Part shown: one piece after another, positions 23,975-34,887 of the stretch
Numbering within the stretch: the stretch's first letter is position 1
Layout of the letters: each line of letters starts with the position of its first letter
Assembly: GCF_013256425.1 (NCBI RefSeq)
Contig: NZ_CP053904.1
Coordinates: 2,418,001-2,482,000, forward strand
DNA from: Hymenobacter sp. BRD67
GTDB taxonomy: Bacteria > Bacteroidota > Bacteroidia > Cytophagales > Hymenobacteraceae
Direction of reading: 5' to 3'
Length of the DNA stretch: 64,000 nucleotides
Translations under genes and position numbers: made by a program
The notes under the pieces: model-generated
Databases searched by the model: none
Seen by the model: only the letters and a program-made list of their open reading frames with translations
What the model was told of the DNA's origin: nothing

Positions 23975-26028
23975 TTGCTTACTATCAGATTATTAGGTCG
24001 AATCTCTTTGCCAGTCGCGGTCGGCTTACTAGCCGTAGCTACCATCGGCCACGGCCAGGATGATGGCCAGGACGACACCACTACCCATACCCGCCGCGTA
24101 AGCGGCCCCATCAGGCCGGCCGCGGCGGCCGGTAAAGTAGAGGTACCGCCCGGTTACTTCCTGTTTCCGATTGCGCCGGGGCAGCCGGGCTTGCTGGCGG
24201 CCAGCATGGGCGAGCTGCGGCCCAATCACTTCCACGGCGGCCTCGATATCAAAACGGGCGGGGTGGTCAACCGACCGGTGTATGCGGCGGCCGATGGCTA
24301 CATCTCGCGGCTCAAGCAGTCGTCGTTTGGCTACGGCAACGTGCTGTATATCACGCATCCCAATGGCTTGACGACAGTATACGGCCACCTCAACAAGTTT
24401 GAGGGCGCGGCCGGCGTCGAGCTGCTGCACCGCCAGTACGAGAAGCAGACCTACGAATTGGAGCTGTTTTTTCCGAAAGACAAATATCCGGTGAAGCGTG
24501 GCGAGGAAGTGGCGCTATCGGGCAATACGGGGGGCTCGGCCGGCCCGCACGTGCACTGGGAAGTGCGCGACGCCCAGGACCGCCAGCTCAACCCTCTGCA
24601 ATGGGGCGGCTTTGCCGAAATCCAGGACCATACCGGGCCTACGCTACAGGCGCTGGCCGTGGAGCCCCTGGCCATTACGGCGCGGGTGCGTGGGCGCTTC
24701 GAGCGCGCGCTGCTGGTGCCCAGGGTGCAGCCTGTTTCGGGCGCGGCCACTGCGTGGCCCGACACCATCCGCTGCTTTGGGCAAATCGGCCTGCTTCTAC
24801 AGGGCTTCGACCGGTTTGATAACGCCTGGAATAAGAATGGCATTCAGCGCGTGACGATGCGGGTAAACGGCCAGCCGCACTACCAGCATGTTATCGACGC
24901 GGTACCATTTCCGAACGGTACGCGGCAGGTCAACAACTTTGTGGACTTCGCTTACGCCCGCACCAACGGCCGCACCCTGCAAAAGCTGTGGGTGGAGGAA
25001 GGCAACGACCTGCCCTTCTACACCCCGCCGGGTCTGGGCCAGGGCAAGCTCAATGTGGAGGATGGTAAGGTCTATAGCATTGATTTGGAGCTGGCCGACT
25101 CGTACAACAACAAGGCTACCGCTCACCTGGTACTGCGCGGCGAAAAGCCCACCGACTATGCCCGTCTGCCCGGCGCGGCGGCTTCGGCCGGCCGGGCCAA
25201 GCTCAGCTACGACATCGCCCGCAATCTGCTGCGGGCCACCGTACTCCACGCCCCAACCGACTCGGCCGGGCAGCCGCAGTATTTGCTGCTGCGCCGGGGC
25301 GGCCGGCAGCTGGCCCTGCGCCCCAGCTATACCGTGAGCGCCACCACTACCTACCTCTACGACCTGCGCGCCGGCCTGCCCGACTCGCTGCTGCTGGGCG
25401 ATATTCACCAGGCCTTCGACCGCCAAGCCATTATTGCGGGCGGCCAGGAAACCAACTACGCGACGCCTTTCCTGAATGTAGTTTTCGGCTCCCAAACGCT
25501 GTTTTCGACCTTTTACCTCAGCACGCTGCACCGGGCCGATGCCGGCCCGCCGCACCCGAAAGCTGGACGGTCGGCACGCCGCTCGTACCGCTTTACCTGC
25601 CCCTGCGCCTCACGCTGAAGCCGGTGGCCCCACCCACCGACCATATGCACACGGCCGTATATAGTGTATCGGCCAATGGTGGCCGGGCCTACGTGGGCGG
25701 CACCTGGAACGAAGACGGCACCCAGATTTCGGCAAATATCAAGCAGTTTGGGCAATTCCGGCTCTATACCGATACCAAGCCGCCCACGGCCCAGCTGCTG
25801 GGCCGCGCGGGCGGGCAGCTCACCTTTCGCGTAGGCGATGAGTTGTCGGGCCTGGCGTCGTATAAGCTGCTTATCGGCGGACGCTTCCGGCTGTTGCGCT
25901 ACGAGTACAAGAACGCGACGCTTTTCACCGTGGCCGGCGATTCGCTGGGGCCACACCTGCGCGGCCCCGCCGAGCTGCACCTTGCCGACCAGGCTGGTAA
26001 TGAGAAGGTTATTTCCTTGAACTTGTAA
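23975..26028 (+). CDS. M23-family peptidase, LytM domain (one frameshift)
   Basis: Repaired from a TTG at 23975 this is a 684-residue envelope protein. A signal-like segment (LLGRISLPVAVGLLAVATIGHG) is followed by a LytM domain near residues 50-200. It has the zinc ligands in NHFHGGLDI (His and Asp) and GPHVHWEVRD (HxH), plus the family phrases YAAADGYIS and YGHLNKFEG. Such domains cut or bind peptidoglycan cross-links. The long C-terminal half is beta-rich and unassigned. The frame breaks near 25558 (cacccgaaag); one extra C or G gives HPESWTVGTPLVPLYLPLRLTLKPVAPP. The start is uncertain: no ATG lies at the signal peptide, so TTG is a guess. It precedes bcp by 71 bp. Confidence 0.82.
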
Positions 26029-26099
26029 TTCTTGTCTCCTTCGCTGAAAAATGCCCTGACAGGTGGCTCTTACCCTTTCAAAAACTAATCCTTCACAAC

Positions 26100-26549
26100 A
26101 TGCTCCTTGAACCCGGCACCCTGGCTCCCGATTTTACGGCCCCCGACCAGCACGGCAACCCCTTCACGCTGAGCAGCCTGCGCGGCCGGCGGGTGGCCCT
26201 CTACTTCTACCCCAAAGACGATACGCCCGGCTGCACGGCCCAGGCCTGCAACCTGCGCGACAACGAAAGCCAGCTGGCGGCCCAGGGCATCAGCGTAGTG
26301 GGCGTGAGCACCGACGACACCGCATCGCACGCCAGGTTTGCGGCCAAATACGACCTTAACTTTCCGCTCATTGCCGACCCCGATAAGACCATCGTGAATG
26401 CCTACGGGGTGTGGCAGGAAAAGAAAAACTACGGTAAAATCTACTGGGGCACCGTGCGCACCACATTTTTGCTTGATGCCAACGGCCTGATTGAGAAGGT
26501 TATCAAACGGCCTGATACCAAGGAGCACGCCGCCCAGGTGCTGAAGTAG
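26100..26549 (+). CDS. bcp: thioredoxin-dependent peroxiredoxin (Bcp/PrxQ)
   Basis: The 149-residue cytoplasmic protein reduces peroxides. DFTAPDQHGN opens the thioredoxin fold. The peroxidatic cysteine is in PKDDTPGCTAQACNLRD, with the resolving cysteine five residues later, the PrxQ arrangement. VVGVSTDDTASHARFAAKY and FPLIADPDK follow, and the family Arg lies in WGTVRTTFLL. The frame is intact with a normal length. Confidence 0.95.
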   Translation: MLLEPGTLAPDFTAPDQHGNPFTLSSLRGRRVALYFYPKDDTPGCTAQACNLRDNESQLAAQGISVVGVSTDDTASHARFAAKYDLNFPLIADPDKTIVNAYGVWQEKKNYGKIYWGTVRTTFLLDANGLIEKVIKRPDTKEHAAQVLK

Positions 26550-26576
26550 CCCATGCTGCCAAGCACTCCTGAGCTG

Positions 26577-27546
26577 CTATAGCTCGTTCACCAGCAGTAT
26601 TTTGCCAATGTGCTCGCTGCTGGCCATGAGCTGTTGGGCCAGGGCGGCTTCGGCTAACGGAAAAGTCTGGTAGATAACCGGCCGAAGCTGGCCGCTGGCG
26701 GCCAGCGGCCATACGTGCTTTTCTACCTCGGCCGCCAGGGCGGCTTTAAACTCTGCGGAGCGTGGGCGCAGCATACTGCCGCTCATTCTCAACCGCTTGG
26801 TCATAACGTCGAGCAGGTTAAGCTCAACTTTAGCGCCCTGCATGGCATTGATGTATTGCAGGCGGCCATCGGGCTCGAGCAGGCGCAGGTTTTTGGCAGT
26901 GTAGTCGCCACCCACCATGTCGAGGATAACGTTGATTTTTTCGGCTTTAAACGCCTGCTCGAAGTCCTGGGCGCGGTAGTTTACGCACATAGCCGCGCCA
27001 AACTCTTCGCAGGCGCGGCACTTGGCGTCTGAGCCGGCGGTGGCCAGCGCCCGGCTGCCCAGCGCGTGCGCCACTTGAATGAGCGTGAGCCCGATACCGC
27101 TGCTGCCACCATGTACCAGCACCGTTTCGCCGGGTTGCAAAGCGGCCGCCTGAAAGACGTTGGCCCAGACCGTAAACGTGGTTTCGGGCAGGCTAGCGGC
27201 TTCGACCATCGACCAACCAAGCGGCACCGGCAGACAGTGCCGGGCGTCTACGGCCGCGTATTCGGCGTAAGCTCCTTCGCTCACAAGCGCGCACACGGCA
27301 TCGCCGGTTTGCCAGCGGGGGCGTTAGCGCCTACCTCGACTATCTCGCCAGCTATTTCCAGGCCGGGCACTACGCCAGCCACGGGCGAGCCGCCGTATTT
27401 GCCCTCTCGCAAGGCAATGTCGGAGCGATTGAGGCCGGCCGCCTTCACCCTGATGAGTACTTCGTGGGCGGCCGGCACCGGGCGCGGGCGCTCCTGTAAG
27501 GCGAGAACTTCGGGCCGCCGGGGCGGGTGATGACGATGGCTTTCAT
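26577..27546 (-). CDS. NAD(P)H-quinone oxidoreductase, MDR family (two frameshifts)
   Basis: Repaired, this is a 323-residue zinc-free medium-chain reductase like PIG3/QorA. The N-terminal GroES-like part begins MKAIVITRPGGPEVL and has AAGLNRSDIALREGKYGG and PGLEIAGEI. The NADPH-binding part has VHGGSSGIGLTLIQVAHALG and DMVGGDYTAKNLRLL. The frame breaks near 27313 (a run of five C; a sixth gives NAPRWQTGDAVCALVSEG) and near 27517 (ggcggcccgaag; one more C gives GGPEVLALQE). The conserved N-terminus fixes the start at 27546. It is divergent from the SDR gene at 27722. Confidence 0.88.
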
Positions 27547-27721
27547 GCCGATAAAGACGAGCCAAAGCAGCCGGGCGTTGTGTCATACCGGCAAAGCAAT
27601 GATTTATTATATATTAAATTTACTATATAAAAGATACCCCTGCGCTGCCTCGGCACCCAACTTCCAGGCGCTTAGTCCGGTTATGGCCTGACTATTTTCC
27701 TCACATTCATTCTTTCATTCC

Positions 27722-28438
27722 ATGGAAAAACTAACCGGAAAAGTCGCCCTTGTCACGGGCGCGGGCAAGGGAATCGGCAAAGCGATTGCGGTGGCGCTGG
27801 CCCACGAGGGCGTGCATGTGGGCCTGCTGGCCCGCTCGCTCGACCAACTGCAGGCCGTAGCCGCTGAGCTACAGGTACTGGGCGTAAAAACCAGCGTAGC
27901 CACCGCCGATGTAGCCGACGAAGCCGCCGTAAATGCCGCCGTAGCTCACCTTACGGGTGAGCTGGGGCCGGCGGATATCCTGATAAATAACGCCGGCATC
28001 GGCACATTTGCCAAGTTCATGGATATGGCACCGGCCGACTGGGAGCAGATTATCCGCGTCAACTTGTTAGGGGTATATTACGTGACCCGCGCTGTGCTGC
28101 CGGCCATGCTGGTGCGGCGGAGCGGCGACATTATCAATATTTCTTCAACTTCGGGGCTGCGGGCAGCAGCTGGCAGCAGCGCCTACAGCGCCTCCAAGTT
28201 TGCCGTGATGGGTTTGAGCGAAGCCCTGATGCAGGAAGTGCGCAAAAGTAATATTCGCGTCAGCGCCCTGGCGCCGAGCACCGTAGCTACGGAGCTGGCT
28301 ATCAATAACAACCTCACCGACGGCAACCCCGAGAAGGTGATGCAGCCCGAAGATATTGCCGAATTTGTCGTTTCGCAGCTGAAGCTGAACCGCCGCATCT
28401 TCGTGAAGGAAGCGGGACTGTGGTCCACCAATCCGTAG
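27722..28438 (+). CDS. short-chain dehydrogenase, 3-oxoacyl-ACP reductase-like
   Basis: The 238-residue classical SDR has [11 protein letters not shown] (cofactor loop, residues 14-24), [17 protein letters not shown], the catalytic Ser in [10 protein letters not shown], and [10 protein letters not shown] with the Tyr and Lys. Length and motif spacing match FabG-like reductases. However, it stands apart from fatty-acid genes, so an unspecified ketone reductase is equally possible. It starts at the ATG 27722 and shares a bidirectional terminator with marC. Confidence 0.9.
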   Translation: MEKLTGKVALVTGAGKGIGKAIAVALAHEGVHVGLLARSLDQLQAVAAELQVLGVKTSVATADVADEAAVNAAVAHLTGELGPADILINNAGIGTFAKFMDMAPADWEQIIRVNLLGVYYVTRAVLPAMLVRRSGDIINISSTSGLRAAAGSSAYSASKFAVMGLSEALMQEVRKSNIRVSALAPSTVATELAINNNLTDGNPEKVMQPEDIAEFVVSQLKLNRRIFVKEAGLWSTNP

Positions 28439-28444
28439 CAAAAA

Positions 28445-28487
28445 GCCGCTTCTGCTGACGGGTAGCTTGCTCGTCAGCAGAAGCGGC
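28445..28487. terminator. bidirectional terminator between SDR and MarC genes
   Basis: A perfect 16-bp stem (gccgcttctgctgacg at 28445-28460 with its complement at 28472-28487) and an 11-base loop sit between convergent stop codons. Confidence 0.85.
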
Positions 28488-28502
28488 AACGCTAACAACA
28501 AC

Positions 28503-29116
28503 CTACTCGACGTGAAAAAGCACCTTCACGGCCGTTACGAAGAAGTTGACGCCGATAGCCAGCGTTAGAAAACCCATGATGCGGGCCAGCGCCGCCATGC
28601 CCGGCCGCCCCATGAGGCGGGTGAGGCGAAGCGACGATACCAGAATCAGAAACGATGCCGCTGCTACCAGCGCAAAGCCCAGCACTGTAAACGCCTTGTC
28701 GGCATAGGTGGGCCGGATGAGGCCGATGCAAAGCGCCATCGAGCCCGGCCCGAGAGCATGGGCATGGCCAGCGGCGTAAAGCTGATGTCGTCCTTTTGCT
28801 TGCTTTCCTCCAGGGCATCGGGGCCCACGCGGTCGCGGTTTGCCCCTGGCGTCAGCAGGTCGAAAGCCGAGCGCATGAGCAGAATGCCGCCCGCAATGCG
28901 CAGGTGCTGAATGTTGATTCCAAAGAAGTTAAGAATATACTGCCCCCCGAAAAAGGCCACCGATAAAATTGCCATCATGTACACGCACGAGCGCAGGGCC
29001 GTGGCCGTACGCTCCGAGTTGGTATCATCGCTGGTCAGGGTCAGAAACATGGGCATGGCGCCAAACGGGTTGACAACCGAGAACAGGGTGGTGACAGTGG
29101 CGAGCAATATTTCCAT
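28503..29116 (-). CDS. MarC-family integral membrane protein (one frameshift)
   Basis: Repaired, this is a 204-residue inner-membrane protein with six helices of the MarC/YchE family: LLATVTTLFSVVNPFGAMPMFLTL at the N-terminus, FFGIN...LRIAGGILLMRSAFDLL in the middle, FTPLAMPMLSGPGSM at the second half-repeat, and LARIMGFLTLAIGVNFFVTAV at the end. MarC proteins have no proven transport function. The frame breaks near 28751 (minus strand, gggccggg; one more C gives SGPGSMALCIGLIRP). A perfect -7 box, TACCTTTG on the minus strand at 29121-29128, ends only 4 bp before the ATG, so the mRNA may be leaderless. Confidence 0.87.
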
Positions 29117-29250
29117 ACCCCAAAGGTATTGGGAACACAACAGCTAAGCAGTAAGCAGGGCAAACGCACCTAATCGTCCTTGTTGCCCAACTTTAGCGGG
29201 TTGTTACCATCTTTACCTGCTCATCGGCCCACGGCCTATTTTCTGCTTGC

Positions 29251-30338
29251 GTGCCCATTCTTTATTTACTGCTGCACGGCCTGGGGCTGGTGCTGGGTGG
29301 CGCGGGCCTGCTGGCTACGCTGCTGCCGCTTCTTCGCCAAACGGCGTGGTGGATTCGGATATGCGATTTTCCCAGGCTACAAATAATAGCCGGACTGCTG
29401 CTGAGCCTGCTGCTGCTGGCTTTTACCGGCAGCTCCGCCTGGTCATCTTATATACTGGCGGCTGTAGGAGCCGCCGTGCTTTACCAGCTTACCCGCGTGT
29501 GGCCCTACACGCCCTGGCACCGCAAGCAGGTTAAAGACAGTCAGCGCCGTCCATCCGACAATGCCAATCATCTCAGCCTGCTGGTAACCAACGTGCTGAT
29601 GTACAACCGCGATGCCTCCCGCTGCCTCGGCGTCATTCGGGAGTACCAGCCCGATGTCGTGCTGGCCGTTGAGACTGATGCGTGGTGGCTGAGTCAGTTG
29701 GAAAGCATTACCAGCGAGTATGCGCACACCTGCCACGCGCCGCTGGCAAACACCTATGGCATGCTCGTATTTTCGCGCTTACCACTGCTACATAAAGAGA
29801 TACAATTCATTCTGGACCCCGGTATTCCTTCATTTCACGGCCGGGTGCAACTGCCCAGCGGCATTGAGGCCAACCTGCACTTTGTGCATCCCAAACCACC
29901 TGCCCGCAGGAGTCCAAGACCAGTACCCGCCGCGACGCCGAGCTATTGCTGGTGGGCCGGGCCATTCAGGCGCACGACGGGCCGACCATCGTGGCCGGCG
30001 ACCTCAACGACGTGGCGTGGTCGCATACTTCCGAGCTATTCCGGCGGTTGGCCCGATTGCTCGACCCGCGCGTGGGCCGGGGCCTGCTCCCCACTTTTCA
30101 CGCCGATTACAAGCTCTTGCGCTGGCCGCTCGACCACGTTTTTCACTCGGCGCACTTTCGCTTGCAGCGCATTCAGCGGCTGCCGCACATCGGCTCCGAC
30201 CACTTTCCCATCTTTATCCGCCTCAGCTACGAGCCCCAGGGCTGGCAGGAGCAGGAAGCCGAGCTGGAAATGCCCGACGCCGCCGACCGGCTCGAATCGC
30301 GCGAGAAAATTCAGGAAGCCGCTACGGAGGAAGCTTAA
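29251..30338 (+). CDS. membrane endonuclease/exonuclease/phosphatase family protein (one frameshift)
   Basis: Repaired, this 362-residue protein has three N-terminal helices (ILYLLLHGLGLVLGGAGLLATLL, LQIIAGLLLSLLLLAFTG, YILAAVGAAVLYQLTRV), then an EEP domain outside or inside the membrane. Its catalytic phrases are LVTNVLMYNRDASRCLGVI, DVVLAVETDAWW (metal Glu), VAGDLNDVAWS (Asp/Asn) and IGSDHFPIF (final Asp-His). The frame breaks near 29903 (cctgcccgcagg); one more C gives PPAPQESKTSTRRDAELLLVGR. The start is GTG at 29251. The substrate (nucleic acid, phospholipid or other phosphodiester) cannot be told. Confidence 0.87.
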
Positions 30339-30447
30339 AATTGCAGAACACAACTGTGCGCTGCGCATATTTTGGCGCGCCGCATCAGCTTCGCCCTGTA
30401 TTATCGGGCCACCAGCCGGCTGTACGCAGCCTGTTCAGACATAAAGC

Positions 30448-30491
30448 GGCCCGCCTACCTGCCCTTAGTTATTGGGACAGGCAGGCGGGCC
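30448..30491. terminator. terminator between EEP and LEA-like genes
   Basis: An imperfect stem of about 16 bp pairs ggcccgcctacctgccc with gggacaggcaggcgggcc around a 9-base loop. It lies between the converging genes. Confidence 0.65.
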
Positions 30492-30532
30492 AGATACGCC
30501 ACGCACAATAAAACAACTATATAATATAAATT

Positions 30533-31224
30533 CTATAACGTTTGCGGAGCCGGCCGGCTGGGCTTCACCCGCGAGTCGGCAGCGGCGCTGGCCGCAGCCG
30601 GGCGAGGCTTCACGGGAGCAGCCATTTTGCCCTTGCTGCTGGCAATCGGCAGCGGCAGGCGCTTAATCAAGGTGCTGAGACGCCCCCGGCCGTTACGCAA
30701 AATGGGATGCAGGCGCAGGGTTATGCGCTGGCGATGCAAATCGCCAAACCCAAGGGCAAAGTTGCGAAGTGCGGGCAAAGCGTCGTTGCCGAGCAGTTTA
30801 TAGGTGTTCATCTCAAAGTCAAACGGCACGCGCACCGAGTCGCGCGGGGCAGCTCCAGCATCAGGGGCATCCGGCCCGAGCCCAGCTCCCGGCCATCTAC
30901 GAGCACGGTATAGTCGAGGCCGGTAATAGCGGTTTCTTCCAGGTTAGGATTATACGCGTTCAGCTTAAGCCGCATTTTCAGGGGCAGAGTCTTGTTTACA
31001 TAGCCCTCAATAAGCTGGTTGCGGCGCGGCAGGTCCACGTCGGCAGGCGTGTGCAGGTTCAGCACATCGAGCGTACCCAGGCTGGCCTGCTCAATACCGC
31101 GCAGCTTAATCTGCGGCTCTACGCTGGGTGCTCCTTCCTGGCGGGTTTCGCGCAGGGTGCAGCTGGTAGCGAGCAGCAGACCGAAGGCAGGCAGCAGAAG
31201 CAAAAAGCGGCGGAGAAATAACAT
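30533..31224 (-). CDS. LEA type 2-like lipoprotein (one frameshift)
   Basis: Repaired, this is a 230-residue lipoprotein (MLFLRRFLLLLPAFGLLLATSC). It has a beta-sandwich of the WHy/LEA-2 type: PQIKLRGIEQASLGTLDVLN, then LPLKMRLKLNAYNPNLEETAITGLDYTVLVDG, with the NPN motif typical of that fold. The C-terminal tail is basic and rich in A, P and K (KGKMAAPVKPRPAAASAAADSR). The frame breaks near 30843 (ctgccccgcgcg); one extra C gives LPPRDSVRVPFDFEMNTYKLLG. The role is unknown; LEA-2 domains may stabilise proteins or membranes. The second ATG (31224) gives the better lipoprotein signal. Confidence 0.72.
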
Positions 31225-31903
31225 AGTAGTAGAAATGCTCATGGCCTGACCTACGTAGTGACTTGGCTAATCGGTTGGCAAAACAATGAAATAAAAACCA
31301 TGCCGAAGGCAATTTTCGCCAGACTACTAGTTTGACCGGTTGCACCCACCTACTTAGCCGCCAAAAATTTCGGCAACTGGCAGATTTTCCCTCTCTACGG
31401 CTATCCTAAAGCTATGGCCATGCGTTACCGCCCGGCGTTTGCTTAGTGCAACCTGAAGAGATTACTCAAATTAGAAGTTGACTCAAATAATCTTGTTTTG
31501 ATAATTATGATGCAAGTTACGCCACAATAGAAAACCAGACAAGCTACTAACCCTGAATTATGCAAAGTCAAAGCTTACGCTACTTTATTAACTTCTTGTT
31601 TTACAGTTTTTTATATTTTTTACTGCATCATGCATAATTAGATAAGTTATACGAATTCTTGCTTTGAAAATAGTAAAGATTTTTCACTCGCTGCAAGTAC
31701 ACCTCGTACTGACGTAGTACTCCCGCTCGGCCTCGGCGCAAAAATAAAATATTGAAAAAGTCCTACTCGCTCCCAAGCAGCATCCTGGTGCGTTTCGGGG
31801 CTGTAGCTAGCACGCAGCTACTTCCAGCGCCTGCCTATGCGGAGGCTAGCACCTTGTGTCCTCCGGCAGCCCAGCAGGCGGGCAGGGCGTGTAGCCAAAC
31901 GAC
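31225..31903. other. AT-rich gene-free stretch
   Basis: About 680 bp between the LEA-like gene and the dnaK terminator holds no gene I can support. The part from about 31440 to 31680 is much richer in A and T than its surroundings and has runs such as ttttttatattttttact. A short frame at 31752-31955 runs through the dnaK terminators and has no coding signature. No transposase or repeat boundary is visible. Confidence 0.5.
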
Positions 31904-31935
31904 AAAAGGCCGGCAGCTTGCGCTGCCGGCCTTTT
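31904..31935 (-). terminator. dnaK terminator
   Basis: A perfect 13-bp stem, aaaaggccggcag with ctgccggcctttt, has a 6-base loop. It gives a T tract on either strand and lies 44 bp past the dnaK stop. A second weaker stem (agcaccgattga/tcagtcggtgct, about 31939-31967) is even closer. Confidence 0.85.
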
Positions 31936-31978
31936 CGAAGCACCGATTGACTTAACTCAGTCGGTGCTCCTCTGCCAG

Positions 31979-33916
31979 TTATTTGCCTTCTACTTCCTCG
32001 TAATCTACGTCGGTTACGTGGTCGCCAGCGGGTTGGCCCTGGCCGCTCTGACCCTGGCCGTCGGCACCGGGGAAACCCTGGGCGCCCGGCTGGCCGCCCT
32101 GCGCTCCGGCGGCAGCATACATCTCCTGCGAAGCTGCTTCCCAGGCCTTGTTCAACGCGGCTACGCCAGCATCAATTGCGCCGAGGTCTTTGCTTTCGTG
32201 AGCTTTCTTGAGGTCGGCGAGGGCACCTTCTACGGCAGTTTTGTTGCCACCGCTCAGCTTATCGCCAAACTCCTTCAGCTGCTTCTCGGTCTGGAAAATG
32301 AGCGAGTCGGCATCGTTTACTTTCTTGATGCGCTCGGCTTCAGCTTTATCGGCGTCGGCATTAGCGGCAGCTTCGGTACGCATGCGCTCGATATCTGCGT
32401 CGGTGAGGCCCGAGCTGGCTTCGATGCGGATTTTCTGCTCTTTGCCGGTGCCTTTGTCCTTGGCCGTTACGTTCAGGATGCCGTTGGCATCGATGTCGAA
32501 CGTTACTTCAATCTGCGGCACGCCGCGGGGTGCGGGCGGAATGCTGTCGAGGTGAAACTTACCAATAGTGCGGTTCTGGCTGGCCAGCGGGCGCTCGCCT
32601 TGCAGCACATGAATTTCGACCGAAGGCTGCGAATCGGAAGCCGTCGAGAAGGTTTCCGATTTCTTGGTCGGAATGGTGGTGTTGCTCTCGATGAGCTTGG
32701 TCATCACGCCGCCCATCGTCTCAATGCCCAGCGACAGCGGGGTTACGTCGAGCAGCAGCACGTCTTTCACCTCGCCGGTGAGCACGCCGCCCTGGATGGC
32801 GGCGCCGATGGCTACTACCTCGTCAGGGTTCACGCCCTTTGAAGGCTTCTTGCCGAAGAACTTCTCTACTTCTTCCTGAATGCGGGGAATACGAGTAGAG
32901 CCGCCGACCAGGATAACCTCATCAACCTGCGAAGCCGAGAGGCCGGCATCTTGCAGCGCCTTTTTGCAAGGCTCCATCGAGCGGCGCACGAGGTCGTCGC
33001 TCAGTTGCTCAAATTTGGCGCGGCTCAGCTTCACTACCAGGTGCTTGGGGCCGCTGGCCGTGGCCGTAATATAGGGCAGGTTGATTTCAGTTTCGTTGGA
33101 CGACGACAGCTCAATCTTGGCTTTTTCGGCCGCTTCCTTGAGGCGCTGGAGGGCCATGGGGTCGTTGCGCAGGTCGAGACCTTCGTTTTCGCTCTTGAAC
33201 TGGTCGGCGAGAAAGTTGATAATAACCTGGTCGAAGTCGTCGCCGCCGAGGTGGGTATCGCCGTTGGTGCTCAGCACTTCAAACACGCCGTCGCCCAACT
33301 CCAGAATGGAGATATCGAACGTGCCGCCGCCGAGGTCATACACGGCTATTTTCTGGTCTTTGTGCTTTTTATCGAGGCCGTAGGCCAGCGCGGCAGCCGT
33401 CGGCTCGTTGATGATACGCTTTACGTCGAGGCCCGCGATGGCGCCCGCCTCTTTAGTAGCCTGGCGCTGGGCATCGTTGAAGTAAGCCGGCACCGTAATA
33501 ACGGCTTCGGTTACGGGCTGGCCCAGGTAGTCTTCGGCCGTCTGCTTCATCTTTTGCAGAATCATGGCCGAGATTTCCTGGGGCGTATAGTTGCGGTCGC
33601 CGATTTTTACGGCTACCGTATTATTAGAGCCGGGCGTCAGGTCATACGCCACGTACTTGCTCTCGGATGATACTTCCGAGAAGTTGCGGCCCATAAAGCG
33701 CTTGATGCTGGCAATCGTATTTTTGGGGTTGGTAACGGCCTGGCGCTTGGCCGGGTCGCCTACTTTGCGCTCACCCTTGCCATTGTCCAGAAAGGCGACA
33801 ATCGACGGCGTGGTGCGGCGCCCTTCGGAGTTGGGGATTACAACCGGCTCGTTGCCTTCCATTACGGCGACGCACGAGTTGGTGGTGCCTAAGTCAATAC
33901 CGATGATTTTGCCCAT
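31979..33916 (-). CDS. dnaK: molecular chaperone DnaK (Hsp70)
   Basis: The full-length 645-residue Hsp70 has the ATPase phosphate loop [16 protein letters not shown] at residues 6-21, the [21 protein letters not shown] strand near 138, and the second phosphate loop in [14 protein letters not shown] near 195. The linker ([21 protein letters not shown]) is near 385, and the lid ends in a Gln/Gly-rich tail and [10 protein letters not shown]. It refolds and protects proteins in the cytoplasm with DnaJ and GrpE, neither of which is adjacent. I see no heat-shock operator (CIRCE) upstream. Confidence 0.98.
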   Translation of the reverse strand: MGKIIGIDLGTTNSCVAVMEGNEPVVIPNSEGRRTTPSIVAFLDNGKGERKVGDPAKRQAVTNPKNTIASIKRFMGRNFSEVSSESKYVAYDLTPGSNNTVAVKIGDRNYTPQEISAMILQKMKQTAEDYLGQPVTEAVITVPAYFNDAQRQATKEAGAIAGLDVKRIINEPTAAALAYGLDKKHKDQKIAVYDLGGGTFDISILELGDGVFEVLSTNGDTHLGGDDFDQVIINFLADQFKSENEGLDLRNDPMALQRLKEAAEKAKIELSSSNETEINLPYITATASGPKHLVVKLSRAKFEQLSDDLVRRSMEPCKKALQDAGLSASQVDEVILVGGSTRIPRIQEEVEKFFGKKPSKGVNPDEVVAIGAAIQGGVLTGEVKDVLLLDVTPLSLGIETMGGVMTKLIESNTTIPTKKSETFSTASDSQPSVEIHVLQGERPLASQNRTIGKFHLDSIPPAPRGVPQIEVTFDIDANGILNVTAKDKGTGKEQKIRIEASSGLTDADIERMRTEAAANADADKAEAERIKKVNDADSLIFQTEKQLKEFGDKLSGGNKTAVEGALADLKKAHESKDLGAIDAGVAALNKAWEAASQEMYAAAGAQGGQPGAQGFPGADGQGQSGQGQPAGDHVTDVDYEEVEGK

Positions 33917-34270
33917 GATAGTGCGGGTGCTGAAGTTTAAAAGTGACAGGTGTCTGGGTTGGGAGTAACGGCTACGGAGCCGCTGGAGGCCTTGTTACAA
34001 GCCGCGTACCAAGCGCTGTTTTCTGCCACTTTGGCCGGGCCGCGCCGCTCGCTGACGCAGCGGCTGCCAGCGCGGCGCACAAACACCTACCCCCGCCCGG
34101 CCACCCTGCCGAAGTTGCCGGCGCTGCGGCGAAAGCAGCTGGGCGTCTACTTTAAGCAGTTGAGCCAAAAAATTAGTTTTCTTTTTGCAATCCGGGTACC
34201 TTGGCAAAACCGTTTATGACGTTATACGTTGAACGCCCAACATTTCAATCTCCACCTCTTTTCAGCTTAC
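33917..34270. other. intergenic region upstream of dnaK and CHRD gene
   Basis: This 354-bp divergent space should hold the dnaK promoter. I find no exact TAnnTTTG on the minus strand and no CIRCE-like inverted repeat. Open frames across it (for example 33950-34219) have no ribosome site or family likeness and I reject them as genes. Confidence 0.4.
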
Positions 34271-34748
34271 ATGAAAAATCTTTTCCTTACCGCTCTGGCT
34301 GGCCTGGCTTTAACTACAGCCTGCAAAAAAAGTGATAACAGCACTACTCCCGCGCCCATGCAGGTAACGGGTACGCTGAGTGCCGCCAATGAGACGCCCG
34401 CCACCTCGGCTACATCGGCAACGGGCAGCTTTACCGGAACCTACGACCCTAATACCAAGGTACTGTCTTACACAATCACCTTCTCGGGCTAACGGGTAAT
34501 CCCACTTCCGCGCACCTGCACTATGGCGACGCGAAGCATAAAGGCAACGTATGGCTGCCTTTTGCAAACTTACCTGCAGCTACCAGCGGTACCATCACGG
34601 GTACTACCACGCTCACGACTATTACTTCTAGCACCGCTCCGCTGATTACTTCGCAGCCCGACTCGCTGACAATGGGCCACGTGTATGCTAACATTCATAC
34701 GGCAGCTAACCCGGCGGTGAGATTCGTGCCAATCTGGTAGCCAAATAA
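34271..34748 (+). CDS. CHRD-domain lipoprotein (two frameshifts)
   Basis: Repaired, this is a 159-residue lipoprotein (MKNLFLTALAGLALTTAC, Cys18) with one CHRD domain: TGTLSAANETPATSATSATGSFTGTYDP, then YTITFSGLTGNPTSAHLHYG and a closing AANPGGEIRANLVAK. The N-E-x-P and the HLH phrase are the usual signature. Frames break near 34490 (tcgggctaac) and 34712 (acccggcgg); one more C and one more G restore the reading. The function of single CHRD domains outside chordin is unknown. A terminator follows. Confidence 0.82.
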
Positions 34749-34775
34749 TATTATTACTGACTCTCCGCTACTATG

Positions 34776-34802
34776 AGCCGGCCGCTGAAACAGCGGCCGG
34801 CT
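34776..34802 (+). terminator. terminator after CHRD gene
   Basis: A perfect 12-bp stem (agccggccgctg/cagcggccggct) with a 3-base loop (aaa) is followed by ttt. Confidence 0.8.
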
Positions 34803-34887
34803 TTCGTGTTTATAGCGGCCCGGAAGGCAACTTTGCCGGGTGGCCTGCATCTTTGGCCTTCCATAGTCTGCTACCTTCTCTTCTTCC

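Noticed and set aside
31752-31955. 67-codon frame downstream of dnaK
   Set aside because: It runs through the dnaK terminator hairpins, and its sequence has no protein signature.
33950-34219. 89-codon frame upstream of dnaK
   Set aside because: It occupies the promoter space between divergent genes and has no recognisable domain or start context.
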